A DNA stretch of 20,546 nt from a virus: IMG/VR virus record IMGVR_UViG_3300030098_001269, positions 1-20,546 of that record. One strand, 5' to 3'. Below are positions 12,605 through 20,445 of this stretch, piece by piece; within the stretch, counting starts at the first letter, position 1, and each line of letters begins with the position of its first letter. The translations under genes were made by a program, and so were the position numbers. The notes beneath the pieces were generated by a model that had not been told where the DNA came from, did not search any database, and saw only the letters and a list, made by a program, of their open reading frames with translations.

Positions 12605-15295
12605 ATGGGAGCAACATATACAAGACAGTCTACATATACTGATGGTGACGTAATACAGGCATCAGATACTAATAATGAATTTGACCAAATAGTAAATGCG
12701 TTTGCTGCAAGTACAGGACACACACATGATGGCACTACTGCTGAAGGTGGTCCTATAACTAAACTGTTAGGTAATTCACTAACATTTGGTACAGGAGCAG
12801 ATACAGATATAGCAATTACATTTGATGGTAATACATCAGATGGTGTTCTTACTTGGATGGAAGATGAAGATTACTTTCAGTTTAGTGATGACATATTAAT
12901 ATCTTCTAACGAAAAGCTACAGTTTAGAGATACAGCTATATATGTTAATTCATCAACAGATGGACAGTTAGATGTAGTAGCAGATGGTGCAGTATCTATA
13001 GATGCAGGTACAGATATTATATTAGATGCAGATGGTGCAGATGTATTATTAAAAGATGGTGGTACTACTTATGGTAGTTTAACAAACAGTAGTGGAGAAC
13101 TTGTAATTAAGTCAGGTTCTACTCCTACAACTGCTATGACATTTAGTGGTGCTAACGTAACCTTTGCAGGTACAGTAACAATAGGTAGTGCAGGTATATC
13201 TGAAGCAGAACTAGAGATACTTGATGGTGCTACAGTTACAACAGATGAACTTAATGTTCTTGATGGTATAACTTCTACAGTAAGTGAACTAAACATTGTA
13301 GATGGTGATACAAGTGCTACATCAACTACAGTCGCAGATGCAGATAGAGTTGTATACAATGATGCAGGAACTATGAAGCAAGTTGCTGTTACAGACTTAG
13401 ATACATACTTTTCTGCTACATCAAAGACATTAACAAATAAAACTTTAACAACACCTGTAATTACAGAGATTGACTCAGGTTCTACTATAACATTAGATGC
13501 TACCACAGACATTGTTTTAGATGCTGATGGTGGTAATGTAATATTTAAAGATGATGGCACATCAATACTTGATATAGCAAATAACTCAAGTGATGTAGAA
13601 CTAACAGTTAGCACAGCAGATAAAAACTTTGCTATTAAAGGCACAGATGGTTCTAGTGCAATAACTGCACTTGACATTGATATGGCACTAGCAGGTAAAG
13701 CTACTTTTAGTGGTGACGTAGTTGTAACAGGTGACTTGACTATATCAGGTGATGACCTAACAATGGGTACAAATACTAGTGGTCATATCATGGTTGCAGA
13801 TGGTACTAACTTTAATCCTGTAGCAGTATCAGGTGATGTAACTATAGCATCAAATGGTGCTGTAACAATAGCAAATGGTGCAGTAGAAACTGCAATGGTA
13901 AATGCAAATGTTATTACAGGACAAACTGCTGAAACATCTCTTGACACATCTAATGATACAATACTTATACATGATGACAGTGCAAGTGCTTTAAGAAAAA
14001 CTACATTAGCATCTATATCATCTGCTCTTGGTGGTATTACAGATGTTGTCGCTGATACTTCACCACAGTTAGGTGGCAACTTAGATGTAAATGGTAATGA
14101 TATTGTTACTACATCTAATGCAAATTTAGAACTAGCACCAAATGGCACAGGTAAAGTTGTTGTAAAAGGAAATACTAATCAAGGTGCTATAACATTAAAT
14201 TGTGAAAGTAATAGTCATGGGCAAACTATAACTGCTCAACCTCATTCTTTAGGAGTTACAAACACATTAACATTACCTGCAGGTGCAAATCAAGAAATAG
14301 TAGGAACTTTAGATACTCAAGATGTATTGAATAAAAATTTAATTACTGCTGACTCTCATGCAGGTAAATATGGAAGTTCAAGTTCTCCTATTACCTTTAC
14401 AGTTACTGTAGCATCTAAATCAGGACATCCCTATCAAGGTGATGGTAGTGGTAACGCTTATGTCATAAACGGAGTTCAAGCACCTGCTTTAACATTACAT
14501 GGTGTAGACAATGTAACATCTGACTCAGGATATTATTATAGATTTGACCAATCTGATAGCAGTAATGGTGGACACCCACTAAGATTTTACTTAGATGCTG
14601 ATAAGACCACAGAATACACAACAGGAGTTACAACAAACGGCACTCCGGGAAGTAGTGGTGCATATACACAAATAGATGTTGATGAAGACACACCAAGCAT
14701 ATTGTATTACCAATGTACTAATCATGCCTACATGGGTAATTATGCAATAGTTCTTGGTTCTAATAAAATAAATCATACTGAAGCTCTTATTAGTTTTCCA
14801 ACAACAACAGGCACATTAGTAGGCACAGGTGATACAGGCTCAGTCACAAATGGTATGTTAGCAGGTAGTATAGCTGACAGTAAATTATCTACTATATCTA
14901 CAGCAGGTAAAGTTGCTCTAAGTGCATTAGAGATTGATGGTGGAACAGATGTAGGTGCAGATTTAGTAGATGCCGACTTAATTATTGTTGATGATGGTGC
15001 AGGTGGAAATAATGAAAAATCCGAACTAACAAGAGTTAAGAAATATATCTACTCTGCTATGTCTGGAGATGCAACTGCAAGTGATGCAGGAGCATTAACA
15101 ATAGCAAATGATGCAGTTGAAAGTGGTATGTTAAATGACAACGTAATTAGTGGTCAAACAGAATTAGCATCAGGACTAGCAACAACAGATGAACTACTTG
15201 TAAGTGATGCAGGTACAATTAAAAGAATGGATGTAAGTGTTCTAACAGCAGTTACTGACGATAGTGCAACAGCGTTAGCTATAGCACTAGGATAA
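12605..15295 (+). CDS. Long tail fibre protein with a cupredoxin-like domain
   Basis: The 896-aa protein starts directly after the previous stop, with AGGAG and AAGG upstream. The N-terminus (YTDGDVIQASDTNNEFDQIVNAF, then GHTHDGT at 38-44) is a fibre start seen in marine phages and may dock to the tail. The middle is a repetitive beta shaft: ITFDG..., DAGTDIILDADG repeated as DATTDIVLDADG, three LDG/VDG units at 203-234 (EILDGAT, NVLDGIT, NIVDGDT), and TLTNKTLTTPVITEI. Residues 410-471 and 821-880 are related copies of one module. Residues about 596-718 resemble a cupredoxin (see separate entry). It is composed largely of Ala, Thr, Asp and Gly, with few Lys or Arg. It is probably a trimeric side or central fibre; receptor binding is inferred. 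The promoter for the next block overlaps its end. Confidence 0.82.
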   Translation: MGATYTRQSTYTDGDVIQASDTNNEFDQIVNAFAASTGHTHDGTTAEGGPITKLLGNSLTFGTGADTDIAITFDGNTSDGVLTWMEDEDYFQFSDDILISSNEKLQFRDTAIYVNSSTDGQLDVVADGAVSIDAGTDIILDADGADVLLKDGGTTYGSLTNSSGELVIKSGSTPTTAMTFSGANVTFAGTVTIGSAGISEAELEILDGATVTTDELNVLDGITSTVSELNIVDGDTSATSTTVADADRVVYNDAGTMKQVAVTDLDTYFSATSKTLTNKTLTTPVITEIDSGSTITLDATTDIVLDADGGNVIFKDDGTSILDIANNSSDVELTVSTADKNFAIKGTDGSSAITALDIDMALAGKATFSGDVVVTGDLTISGDDLTMGTNTSGHIMVADGTNFNPVAVSGDVTIASNGAVTIANGAVETAMVNANVITGQTAETSLDTSNDTILIHDDSASALRKTTLASISSALGGITDVVADTSPQLGGNLDVNGNDIVTTSNANLELAPNGTGKVVVKGNTNQGAITLNCESNSHGQTITAQPHSLGVTNTLTLPAGANQEIVGTLDTQDVLNKNLITADSHAGKYGSSSSPITFTVTVASKSGHPYQGDGSGNAYVINGVQAPALTLHGVDNVTSDSGYYYRFDQSDSSNGGHPLRFYLDADKTTEYTTGVTTNGTPGSSGAYTQIDVDEDTPSILYYQCTNHAYMGNYAIVLGSNKINHTEALISFPTTTGTLVGTGDTGSVTNGMLAGSIADSKLSTISTAGKVALSALEIDGGTDVGADLVDADLIIVDDGAGGNNEKSELTRVKKYIYSAMSGDATASDAGALTIANDAVESGMLNDNVISGQTELASGLATTDELLVSDAGTIKRMDVSVLTAVTDDSATALAIALG
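14390..14758 (+). other. Cupredoxin-like domain inside the long tail fibre
   Basis: Residues about 596-718 read VTVAS..., NAYVINGVQAPALTLHGVD, YYYRFDQ, GGHPLRFYLD, then after a loop DEDTPSILYYQCTNHAYMGNYAIVLG. His657 (14573-14575), Cys704 (14714-14716), His707 (14723-14725) and Met710 (14732-14734) are placed like type 1 copper ligands: the C-x2-H-x2-M spacing is that of amicyanin, and the 47 residues from first His to Cys match plastocyanin. The strand-rich layout also fits. Copper binding is a prediction; the fold could be kept without metal. Confidence 0.6.
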
Positions 15296-15298
15296 TGC

Positions 15299-15327
15299 TT
15301 GACAAACAAGCAATTTTTGTGTATAAT
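15299..15327 (+). promoter_or_regulatory. Near-perfect sigma70 promoter for the fibre block
   Basis: TTGACA at 15299-15304 and TATAAT at 15322-15327 both match the consensus exactly, with the ideal 17-base spacer. It starts four bases after the long-fibre stop. The expected start of transcription is near 15334, only about 15 bases before the ATG at 15349, with AAGGAAAG as ribosome-binding site, so the leader is very short. Much of the spacer is shared with the capsid promoter at 8029-8056. Confidence 0.88.
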
Positions 15328-15348
15328 TAGACAAACAAGGAAAGAAAA

Positions 15349-15705
15349 ATGGCAAATACATTTAAAACAGTTACAGTTGCAGGAGTAACATCTGAAACTA
15401 CTGTGTATACGGCAGGAGGTTCTGTAGTTGCTACAATAGTATTAGGACTTATGGTAGGCAATACAACTTCAAGTCAAGTAACTACAACAGTATCTCTTGA
15501 CTCAGATACAACAAGTAGACCACCATCAGGAACTAATAGTGGTAATAATGCTAAAGTAGAGTTAGTTACAAATGCACCAATACCTTCAGGTTCAACTCTT
15601 GAATTATTAGCAGGTAACAAAGTAGTTTTAGAAGATACTGATTCTATTACTGTTACTGGTTCAGGTGCAGTTGATGTTGCTTTATCAATTATGGAGATAA
15701 CCTAA
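15349..15705 (+). CDS. Small beta-rich virion protein, 118 aa
   Basis: This is the first gene after the near-consensus promoter, with an AAGG site close to the ATG. The product opens with MANTFKTVTVAGV, has a Ser/Thr-rich middle, and ends with APIPSGSTLELLAGNKVVLEDTDSITVTGSGAVDVALSIMEIT. The PIPSGS...LLAGNKVVLE...SIMEIT pattern is one I have met in small structural genes of marine phages, where no biochemical role is given. It has no signal peptide, membrane span or Cys. Being first on a strong, short-leader transcript suggests many copies per virion. The stop TAA overlaps the ATG of the next fibre gene, so the two are translationally coupled and may interact, for example as a fibre base or collar component. 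Confidence 0.75.
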   Translation: MANTFKTVTVAGVTSETTVYTAGGSVVATIVLGLMVGNTTSSQVTTTVSLDSDTTSRPPSGTNSGNNAKVELVTNAPIPSGSTLELLAGNKVVLEDTDSITVTGSGAVDVALSIMEIT

Positions 15706-16652
15706 TGCCTTACGTAGGAAATAGTCCTGCAAGTAATTTTGCATCTGTAACTAAAGATACATTTAGTGGAGATGGAAGTACAACTGCTTTCACATTGTCT
15801 AAAGCTGCGACAACAAATGGAGTTGCAGTCTTTGTAGAAAACGTAAGACAAGAACCTACAACAGCGTATGCAGTCAGTGGCACAACATTGACATTTACTG
15901 CTGCACCTGTAAGTGCTAGTGGAAATAATATCTATGTGTTGCATCACAACGCACCTGCAAGTACAGCAACACATCCTGCATCACAAGACTTGACTGCAGC
16001 AAATGCTACTCTTACTGGAGATGTAACAGTAGGAAGTGGAACAGCGGCAGATAGAAAAATACTATTTGACGGCAATGCACAAGATTACCACATTGGTTTA
16101 GATGACAGTGCAGATACATTAAATATTGGTAAAGGTTCTGCATTAGGCACAACCACAGCTATGACTTTTGATGCAAATGGTCAAATATTAAAACCCCTAC
16201 AATGTATGTTTGAAGTAAGAGCAAATACTACTCAATCAATAAACCATGGTAGTACAACAAAAGTAACTTTATGGGGAACAGAAACTACTGATATTGGAGG
16301 TAATTTTGCAAGTAATGCTTTTACTGCACCAGTAACAGGGCATTACTTATCTACAGGCGTATTAACTTTTTCTCAAATGGCAGCAGGTTCTCATATATCA
16401 TTAAGCTATTTTCATACACCATCTGGTAGTGGTAGTGATTCTTTGTTAAAATATGCATATACTGATTCAACTGAAATTAATATCACACATCCTGTAGTGT
16501 GGACTAATATTTTAACTTTAAATGCAGGAGATGCATTACAAGTTGCTGTAAATCAAGGTAGTGGTGGTGCTGAAGATATAGGCACAGCAAATAATTCTGG
16601 TGGTGGTACAACTGCAAATAGTAATTATTGGACAATGTTTTTACTAGGGTAA
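15705..16652 (+). CDS. Tail fibre / receptor-binding protein with a C1q-like tip
   Basis: The 315-aa protein has three parts. Residues 1-82 (MPYVGNSPASNF, then FSGDGSTTAFTLS, VFVENVRQEPTTAY and TLTFTAAP) form an N-terminal module common in phage fibres, probably for attachment to the tail. Residues about 100-160 (RKILFDGNAQDYHIGLDDSADTLNIG) are a shaft module. Residues 165-315 resemble a C1q/TNF-type jelly roll: FTAPVTGHYLSTGVLTF, LNAGDALQVAV and the terminal YWTMFLLG have the spacing of C1q domains (FTAPV.G.Y, L..GD.V.V, F.GFLL). C1q domains form trimers, which fits a fibre tip binding a host surface ligand. The ATG overlaps the upstream stop codon. The ligand is unknown. Confidence 0.8.
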   Translation: MPYVGNSPASNFASVTKDTFSGDGSTTAFTLSKAATTNGVAVFVENVRQEPTTAYAVSGTTLTFTAAPVSASGNNIYVLHHNAPASTATHPASQDLTAANATLTGDVTVGSGTAADRKILFDGNAQDYHIGLDDSADTLNIGKGSALGTTTAMTFDANGQILKPLQCMFEVRANTTQSINHGSTTKVTLWGTETTDIGGNFASNAFTAPVTGHYLSTGVLTFSQMAAGSHISLSYFHTPSGSGSDSLLKYAYTDSTEINITHPVVWTNILTLNAGDALQVAVNQGSGGAEDIGTANNSGGGTTANSNYWTMFLLG

Positions 16653-16656
16653 AATT

Positions 16657-16992
16657 ATGGCAATACAATTATACACAAAAATTAAATTATATTTAGAAGC
16701 AAACTCAAAAACTTGGGAAGCTGAACAAGGTAATATTGAATTAAGAAATGAAGGTTTAGGAGATGGTGATTACATTCATGCATGGAACGTAGATGGATTA
16801 GATAAACCTACTGATGAACAACTAAAATCTTACGAAACAAATGCAAAAAAAGAAGAAGCAAATCATAGAATAAGACAGACTAGAAAGACAGCCTATGGAG
16901 ATATAGGTGAGCAATTAGATGAAATCTATAAAGATATAGATGCGTGGAAAGCACGAATTAAAAAAATTAAAGATGATAATCCAAAGGAATAA
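16657..16992 (+). CDS. Small charged protein after a fibre gene, possible fibre chaperone
   Basis: The 111-aa product is short, hydrophilic and lysine-rich, with an N-terminal half containing YIHAWNVDGLDKPTDEQL and a C-terminal half RKTAYGDIGEQLDEIYKDIDAWKARIKKIKDDNPKE. The last part matches a pattern (aromatic-x-x-GDQLD-like, then a helix with W and a final VK/IK..NPK) seen in small proteins encoded next to fibre genes of marine phages. These are often thought to help fibre folding or attachment, but I know of no proof. It begins four bases after the upstream fibre gene ends and is followed by another fibre gene three bases later. It is placed in the repeating fibre-plus-small-protein pattern of this region. 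Confidence 0.7.
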   Translation: MAIQLYTKIKLYLEANSKTWEAEQGNIELRNEGLGDGDYIHAWNVDGLDKPTDEQLKSYETNAKKEEANHRIRQTRKTAYGDIGEQLDEIYKDIDAWKARIKKIKDDNPKE

Positions 16993-16995
16993 CAT

Positions 16996-18291
16996 ATGCC
17001 ATACATAGGAAAAACAACAGACGGATTTGGAGTACGAAATAGGTTCGTATACCTAGCATCAAGTGGTGACACATCCGTAAGTGGAGCAGATGCCAATGGT
17101 GCTACTCTAACATTTACAGATGGTGCATACGTTGATGTGTATCTCAATGGTATCCTACTAAAACCAACAACAGATTATAACACAAGCACTGCTAACACGA
17201 TAGCAGGTCTATCAGCACTCAATACAAATGATGAAGTGACTGTGGTGGTCTATGATGTCTTTACTGTTGCTGATACAGTTAGTGCTACAAGTGGTGGTAC
17301 GTTTAGTGGTGCAGTCACACTTGGTGGTGGTGTTACAGGAGATTTAAATTTAAATACAGATGGTTCAGCAATTAAGTTTGGTGCAGATGGTGAGATAACT
17401 CTTACACATAATGCTGATGATGGATTAATATTAAAACACGTTGGAACAGGTGATGGTAAAGAACCACGTTTAACATTCCAAGCAGGTGATACAGATATAG
17501 CTGTTGATGATTTACTTGGTTCTATTGAGTTTCAAGCACCTGACGAAGGAACTGGTACAGACTCACAATTAGTAGCTGCGGCTATTTCAGCAGTATCTGA
17601 AGGAGATTTTAGTGCATCTAGTAATGCAACAGGACTAAGATTTCAAACAGGTGCATCGGAAACTGCAACTACAAAAATGACTTTAACTTCAGGAGGTCAT
17701 CTTGGATTAGGCACTGCATCACCAATAAGTTATAATTCTTATGGTAATGGTCTTGTTGTTGCTAAAACAGGTGCAGGAGCATCTCACTCAGGAATGAGTC
17801 TTATATCTGCAACAGATGGATATGGTTCTATTTATTTTAATGATGGCACAGGTAACAATACACAGGGTGCTATTGACTATAATCATAGTACAGATGTAAT
17901 GCGACTTAGGATAGCAGGTAGCACTGCTATAACACTAGACCAAAGTGGAAAACGAGCAAATTTTGGCATAACAGGTGAAAGAGCAATAATTAACAGAGAA
18001 GCACTAACAGGTATTGCTTTAGAAGATGATGCTAGTACAACTGTTGCAGGGTTTAGTGGTTCTTCATCTGCATTAATTTTAGTGTATGACCCCGGAGGAG
18101 GTGGTGCTGTATTTTTTGCTACCTATCAAAATCCAATAGCAAAATTAGCAGGTTCAAGTGATTATGCTGCAACAGACAGTGATGGAAACACCTGTGTTTT
18201 TAAAAGTAGCAATAGTCACTCTGTCACATTAAAAAATAGAGAAGGTAGTGGAACATCTTACTACGTTATTATATTACAGGCTTATGATTAA
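16996..18291 (+). CDS. Tail fibre / receptor-binding protein, variable tip
   Basis: The 431-aa protein opens with MPYIG, like the fibre at 15705, and has an N-terminal module with YVDVYLNGILLKPTTDY (about residues 48-64) and EVTVVVYDVF, a common docking domain in marine phage fibres. A shaft follows: LNLNTDGSAIKFGADGEITLTHNADDG, then GLRFQTGAS...TTKMTLTSGGHLGLGTASP, and GSIYFNDGTGNNTQGAIDYNHSTDVMRLRIAGS, a repeated fibre module. The last about 110 residues (from ERAIINREALTGI to VIILQAYD) are a separate beta-rich tip that I cannot assign. A good AAGGA site lies before the ATG. Receptor binding is inferred from the modular organisation; the tip is the part most likely to differ between related phages. 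Confidence 0.8.
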   Translation: MPYIGKTTDGFGVRNRFVYLASSGDTSVSGADANGATLTFTDGAYVDVYLNGILLKPTTDYNTSTANTIAGLSALNTNDEVTVVVYDVFTVADTVSATSGGTFSGAVTLGGGVTGDLNLNTDGSAIKFGADGEITLTHNADDGLILKHVGTGDGKEPRLTFQAGDTDIAVDDLLGSIEFQAPDEGTGTDSQLVAAAISAVSEGDFSASSNATGLRFQTGASETATTKMTLTSGGHLGLGTASPISYNSYGNGLVVAKTGAGASHSGMSLISATDGYGSIYFNDGTGNNTQGAIDYNHSTDVMRLRIAGSTAITLDQSGKRANFGITGERAIINREALTGIALEDDASTTVAGFSGSSSALILVYDPGGGGAVFFATYQNPIAKLAGSSDYAATDSDGNTCVFKSSNSHSVTLKNREGSGTSYYVIILQAYD

Positions 18292-18302
18292 GAGGAAAAA
18301 CA

Positions 18303-18611
18303 ATGACAATTAAAAATATTAAAATAGATAAAATGACAACCGAAAAAATAGACAAAAATAACACAACTGAAGGTGGTGATAATTATGATTCTAGTTCAGC
18401 CACTCTTAAAAAGAAAGTTGGTTTTAAAGTTACTAATGACAAAGGTGATGTTTATATTGTAGATAAATGGTTGACTATTGTAGATGGCAAAACAGATGAA
18501 GATTATTCTAAAGAAGCATATGAATTATGTAAAGATAAAATAGAAGAGTGGGATAATGGTTTTGTAAACGTGGGTAAAACATTTAATCCTGAAACAGGAA
18601 AGATAGAGTAA
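18303..18611 (+). CDS. Small hydrophilic protein after a fibre gene, unknown function
   Basis: This 102-aa protein has a GAGG ribosome-binding site and directly follows the fibre gene. The N-terminal 35 residues are Lys, Thr, Asn and Asp-rich and probably flexible, and the rest is more ordered (GFKVTNDKGDVYIVDKWLTIVDGKTDEDYSKEAYELCKDKIEEW). There is no signal peptide, and a single Cys. I do not recognise it. Its stop abuts the ATG of the next fibre gene (TAA at 18609-18611, ATG at 18612). It takes the same position relative to its fibre neighbour as the small proteins at 16657 and 19652, so a fibre-associated or chaperone role is possible but not shown by any motif. Confidence 0.66.
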   Translation: MTIKNIKIDKMTTEKIDKNNTTEGGDNYDSSSATLKKKVGFKVTNDKGDVYIVDKWLTIVDGKTDEDYSKEAYELCKDKIEEWDNGFVNVGKTFNPETGKIE

Positions 18612-19643
18612 ATGAGCAGAGCAAGAACATTCGCAGATTTAGCTACAGCATCTGAAGAGGGTAGTTTAGCTAGTCCTAATCTATTAATGAATGGTGATAT
18701 GGCTATATCACAAAGAGCAACAAGTCTTTCAGGTCAAACAGGTACTTCAATTATATGCGTAGATAGATTTACCATTGTAGAAGGAGCAGATGCAGCTTTT
18801 GATGTTGCTCAAAGTTCTACTGCACCTGATGGATTTAATAACAGTTTAAAAATTGACACAGCTACTGCTGATTCTTCTTTAGCAAGTACACAATATGCAT
18901 CTGTGTATCAAAGACTTGAAGGTCTTGATGTTCAACAACTTTTATGGGGAACTTCTTCGGCTAAATCTATAACTTTATCATTTTATGTAAGGTCAAATGT
19001 AACAGGTACATATTCTGTTACTTTAAATGCAGCAGATGCAAGTAGTGGCTATCAATCCCAAACTTATTCAATTAGTTCTGCAAACACTTGGGAAAAGAAA
19101 ACAATAACTTTTATTGGAGAAACAACAACAGCCATTCCTGATGATAATACTAACGCTTTTGCAATAGATTGGGCTTTAGGTTCTGGAACAGGATATACAA
19201 GTGGTGGTGCGACAGGACAAGCATGGTCTAGTGATGTTACTAAATATTTTGGTGGTCATGCTGTTAACATTATGTCTAGCACAGATAATGAATGGTTATT
19301 AACAGGTGTTCAGTTAGAAATTGGAGAAGTTGCTACACCTTTTAAATATGAAAGTTTTGGAGATAATCTAGCTAGATGCCAAAGGTATTATTCAAAAGTA
19401 CAATACAGTAACTGGAGTGGTAGAGTTCAAAGTGGTAATGCTTATTATATACATGACGGATTTCGTCAAACTATGAGAGCAAATCCTACTGCATCAATTC
19501 TTTCTCAATCACAAAGCACCTTTCCTACTGATAGAAATTTTGGTGATATGACAACAAATGGTGTTGGCACTCAATGTACTGCTCCATCAAATGCTGATGG
19601 AGCGTATTGGTATACAGGAATAGCACTTGATGCAGAATTATAG
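18612..19643 (+). CDS. Fibre protein with carbohydrate-binding-like module
   Basis: The 343-aa product begins with a short region, then NLLMNGDMAISQRATS (23-38) and VDRF (50-53), a pattern found at the start of phage structural proteins with a jelly-roll domain. Residues about 95-235 show the alternating strands of a carbohydrate-binding-like jelly roll (SITLSFYVRSNVTGTYSVTLN, WEKKTITFIGE, WLLTGVQLEIGEVATPFKYE). The segment SFGDNLARCQRYYSK (248-262) that follows is a recurring junction in such proteins. The last 80 residues form a distinct C-terminal end rich in Asn, Ser and Thr. A sugar or cell-surface ligand is a reasonable guess. The ATG follows the previous stop directly, with GGAAAGA upstream; the following small gene starts eight bases after its stop. 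Confidence 0.8.
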   Translation: MSRARTFADLATASEEGSLASPNLLMNGDMAISQRATSLSGQTGTSIICVDRFTIVEGADAAFDVAQSSTAPDGFNNSLKIDTATADSSLASTQYASVYQRLEGLDVQQLLWGTSSAKSITLSFYVRSNVTGTYSVTLNAADASSGYQSQTYSISSANTWEKKTITFIGETTTAIPDDNTNAFAIDWALGSGTGYTSGGATGQAWSSDVTKYFGGHAVNIMSSTDNEWLLTGVQLEIGEVATPFKYESFGDNLARCQRYYSKVQYSNWSGRVQSGNAYYIHDGFRQTMRANPTASILSQSQSTFPTDRNFGDMTTNGVGTQCTAPSNADGAYWYTGIALDAEL

Positions 19644-19651
19644 AGGTTAAG

Positions 19652-19825
19652 ATGATAATAACAAAAGCACAATGGAGTGAATACAAAGGTAATAAAAAAG
19701 AATGTATCAAAGCCACAATAGATGGTGTTGAAATGTTTGTTTCAGTAGACGAAAATAACAGACACTACGCTGAAATCAAACGACAAGTTGATGCAGGTGA
19801 ACTTACAATAGAGGATGCAGACTAA
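19652..19825 (+). CDS. Small charged protein, 57 aa, fibre region
   Basis: A GAGG site is followed by an ATG at 19652, and the frame ends with TAA at 19823-19825, overlapping the ATG of the next gene by one base. The product (MIITKAQWSEYKGNKK..., then GVEMFVSVDENNRHYAEIKRQVDAGELTIEDAD) has the pattern V...NRHY.EI...V.AG, which I have seen in small proteins near tail-fibre genes. It is too short for other reliable analysis. The proper ribosome-binding site and TAATG coupling make it a real gene rather than a chance frame. Function unknown; it occupies the small-partner position after a fibre gene. Confidence 0.75.
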   Translation: MIITKAQWSEYKGNKKECIKATIDGVEMFVSVDENNRHYAEIKRQVDAGELTIEDAD

Positions 19826-20418
19826 TGGCAATATCAAAAATAGGAAGAAACGCAACAGATACAAGTATATCAGACAGTGGTGATGCAACTGCTATTAGTA
19901 TAAGTAGTGGAGAAGATGTAACAATTTCTTCAGGAGATATTATATTTGGTGGTTCTGGAAAAGGCATCAATCTTGGTGTAACCTCTAACACAGATAGCAA
20001 TACATTAGATGACTATGAAGAAGGTACTTTCACTTTTGGTACTAATGCAAATGTTGCATTTGTGAGTAATAGTAATGTAGGAAAATATACTAAAATTGGT
20101 AAGATGGTTCATTTACAACTTCATGTAGATGTATCTTCTGTTTCAGGTACAAATCATTTTTATTTAAGTGGTATGCCTTTTGCTCAAGATGCTAACACTA
20201 CAAATACACTTAATGGTTATAGTCAAAGTGCTGTTAGGTTTTATAATTTTGATACTTATTATGCAGGTTCACAAGTGACGGCTAATATGGAAAATCAATC
20301 ATCTAATATGTATTTTTATGAATCATATGACAGTGTAAATACACTTATTGCATCTAATACTAGAGCAACAAGCAGCACTGAAATATTTGTAAGTCATACA
20401 TATTTTACAGATTCATAA
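19825..20418 (+). CDS. Short fibre / receptor-binding protein
   Basis: This 197-aa protein reads like a stand-alone fibre tip. It has a short N-terminal shaft rich in Ser, Ile and Gly (residues 1-48), then GVTSNTDSNTLDDYEEGTFTFG (51-72), and the beta-rich part VGKYTKIGKMVHLQLHVDV...HFYLSGMPFA (85-120). The LDDYEEGTFTF to GKYTKIGK to SGMPF order is a familiar module at the ends of marine phage fibres. The last 75 residues are Ser, Asn, Thr and Tyr-rich. Its ATG overlaps the preceding stop. At under 200 residues it may trimerise and attach to a longer fibre, or serve as an alternative receptor-binding protein; I cannot tell which. Confidence 0.76.
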   Translation: MAISKIGRNATDTSISDSGDATAISISSGEDVTISSGDIIFGGSGKGINLGVTSNTDSNTLDDYEEGTFTFGTNANVAFVSNSNVGKYTKIGKMVHLQLHVDVSSVSGTNHFYLSGMPFAQDANTTNTLNGYSQSAVRFYNFDTYYAGSQVTANMENQSSNMYFYESYDSVNTLIASNTRATSSTEIFVSHTYFTDS

Positions 20419-20424
20419 AGGAAT

Positions 20425-20445
20425 ACTCTAGTGGATTGCTAGAGT
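20425..20445 (+). other. Perfect inverted repeat between fibre gene and last gene
   Basis: ACTCTAG (20425-20431) and CTAGAGT (20439-20445) pair perfectly around a 7-base loop, just after the stop at 20418 and 26 bases before the ATG at 20471. No T-run follows, so it is not a classic terminator. It could be an RNA processing or stability element, or an operator. Confidence 0.5.
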
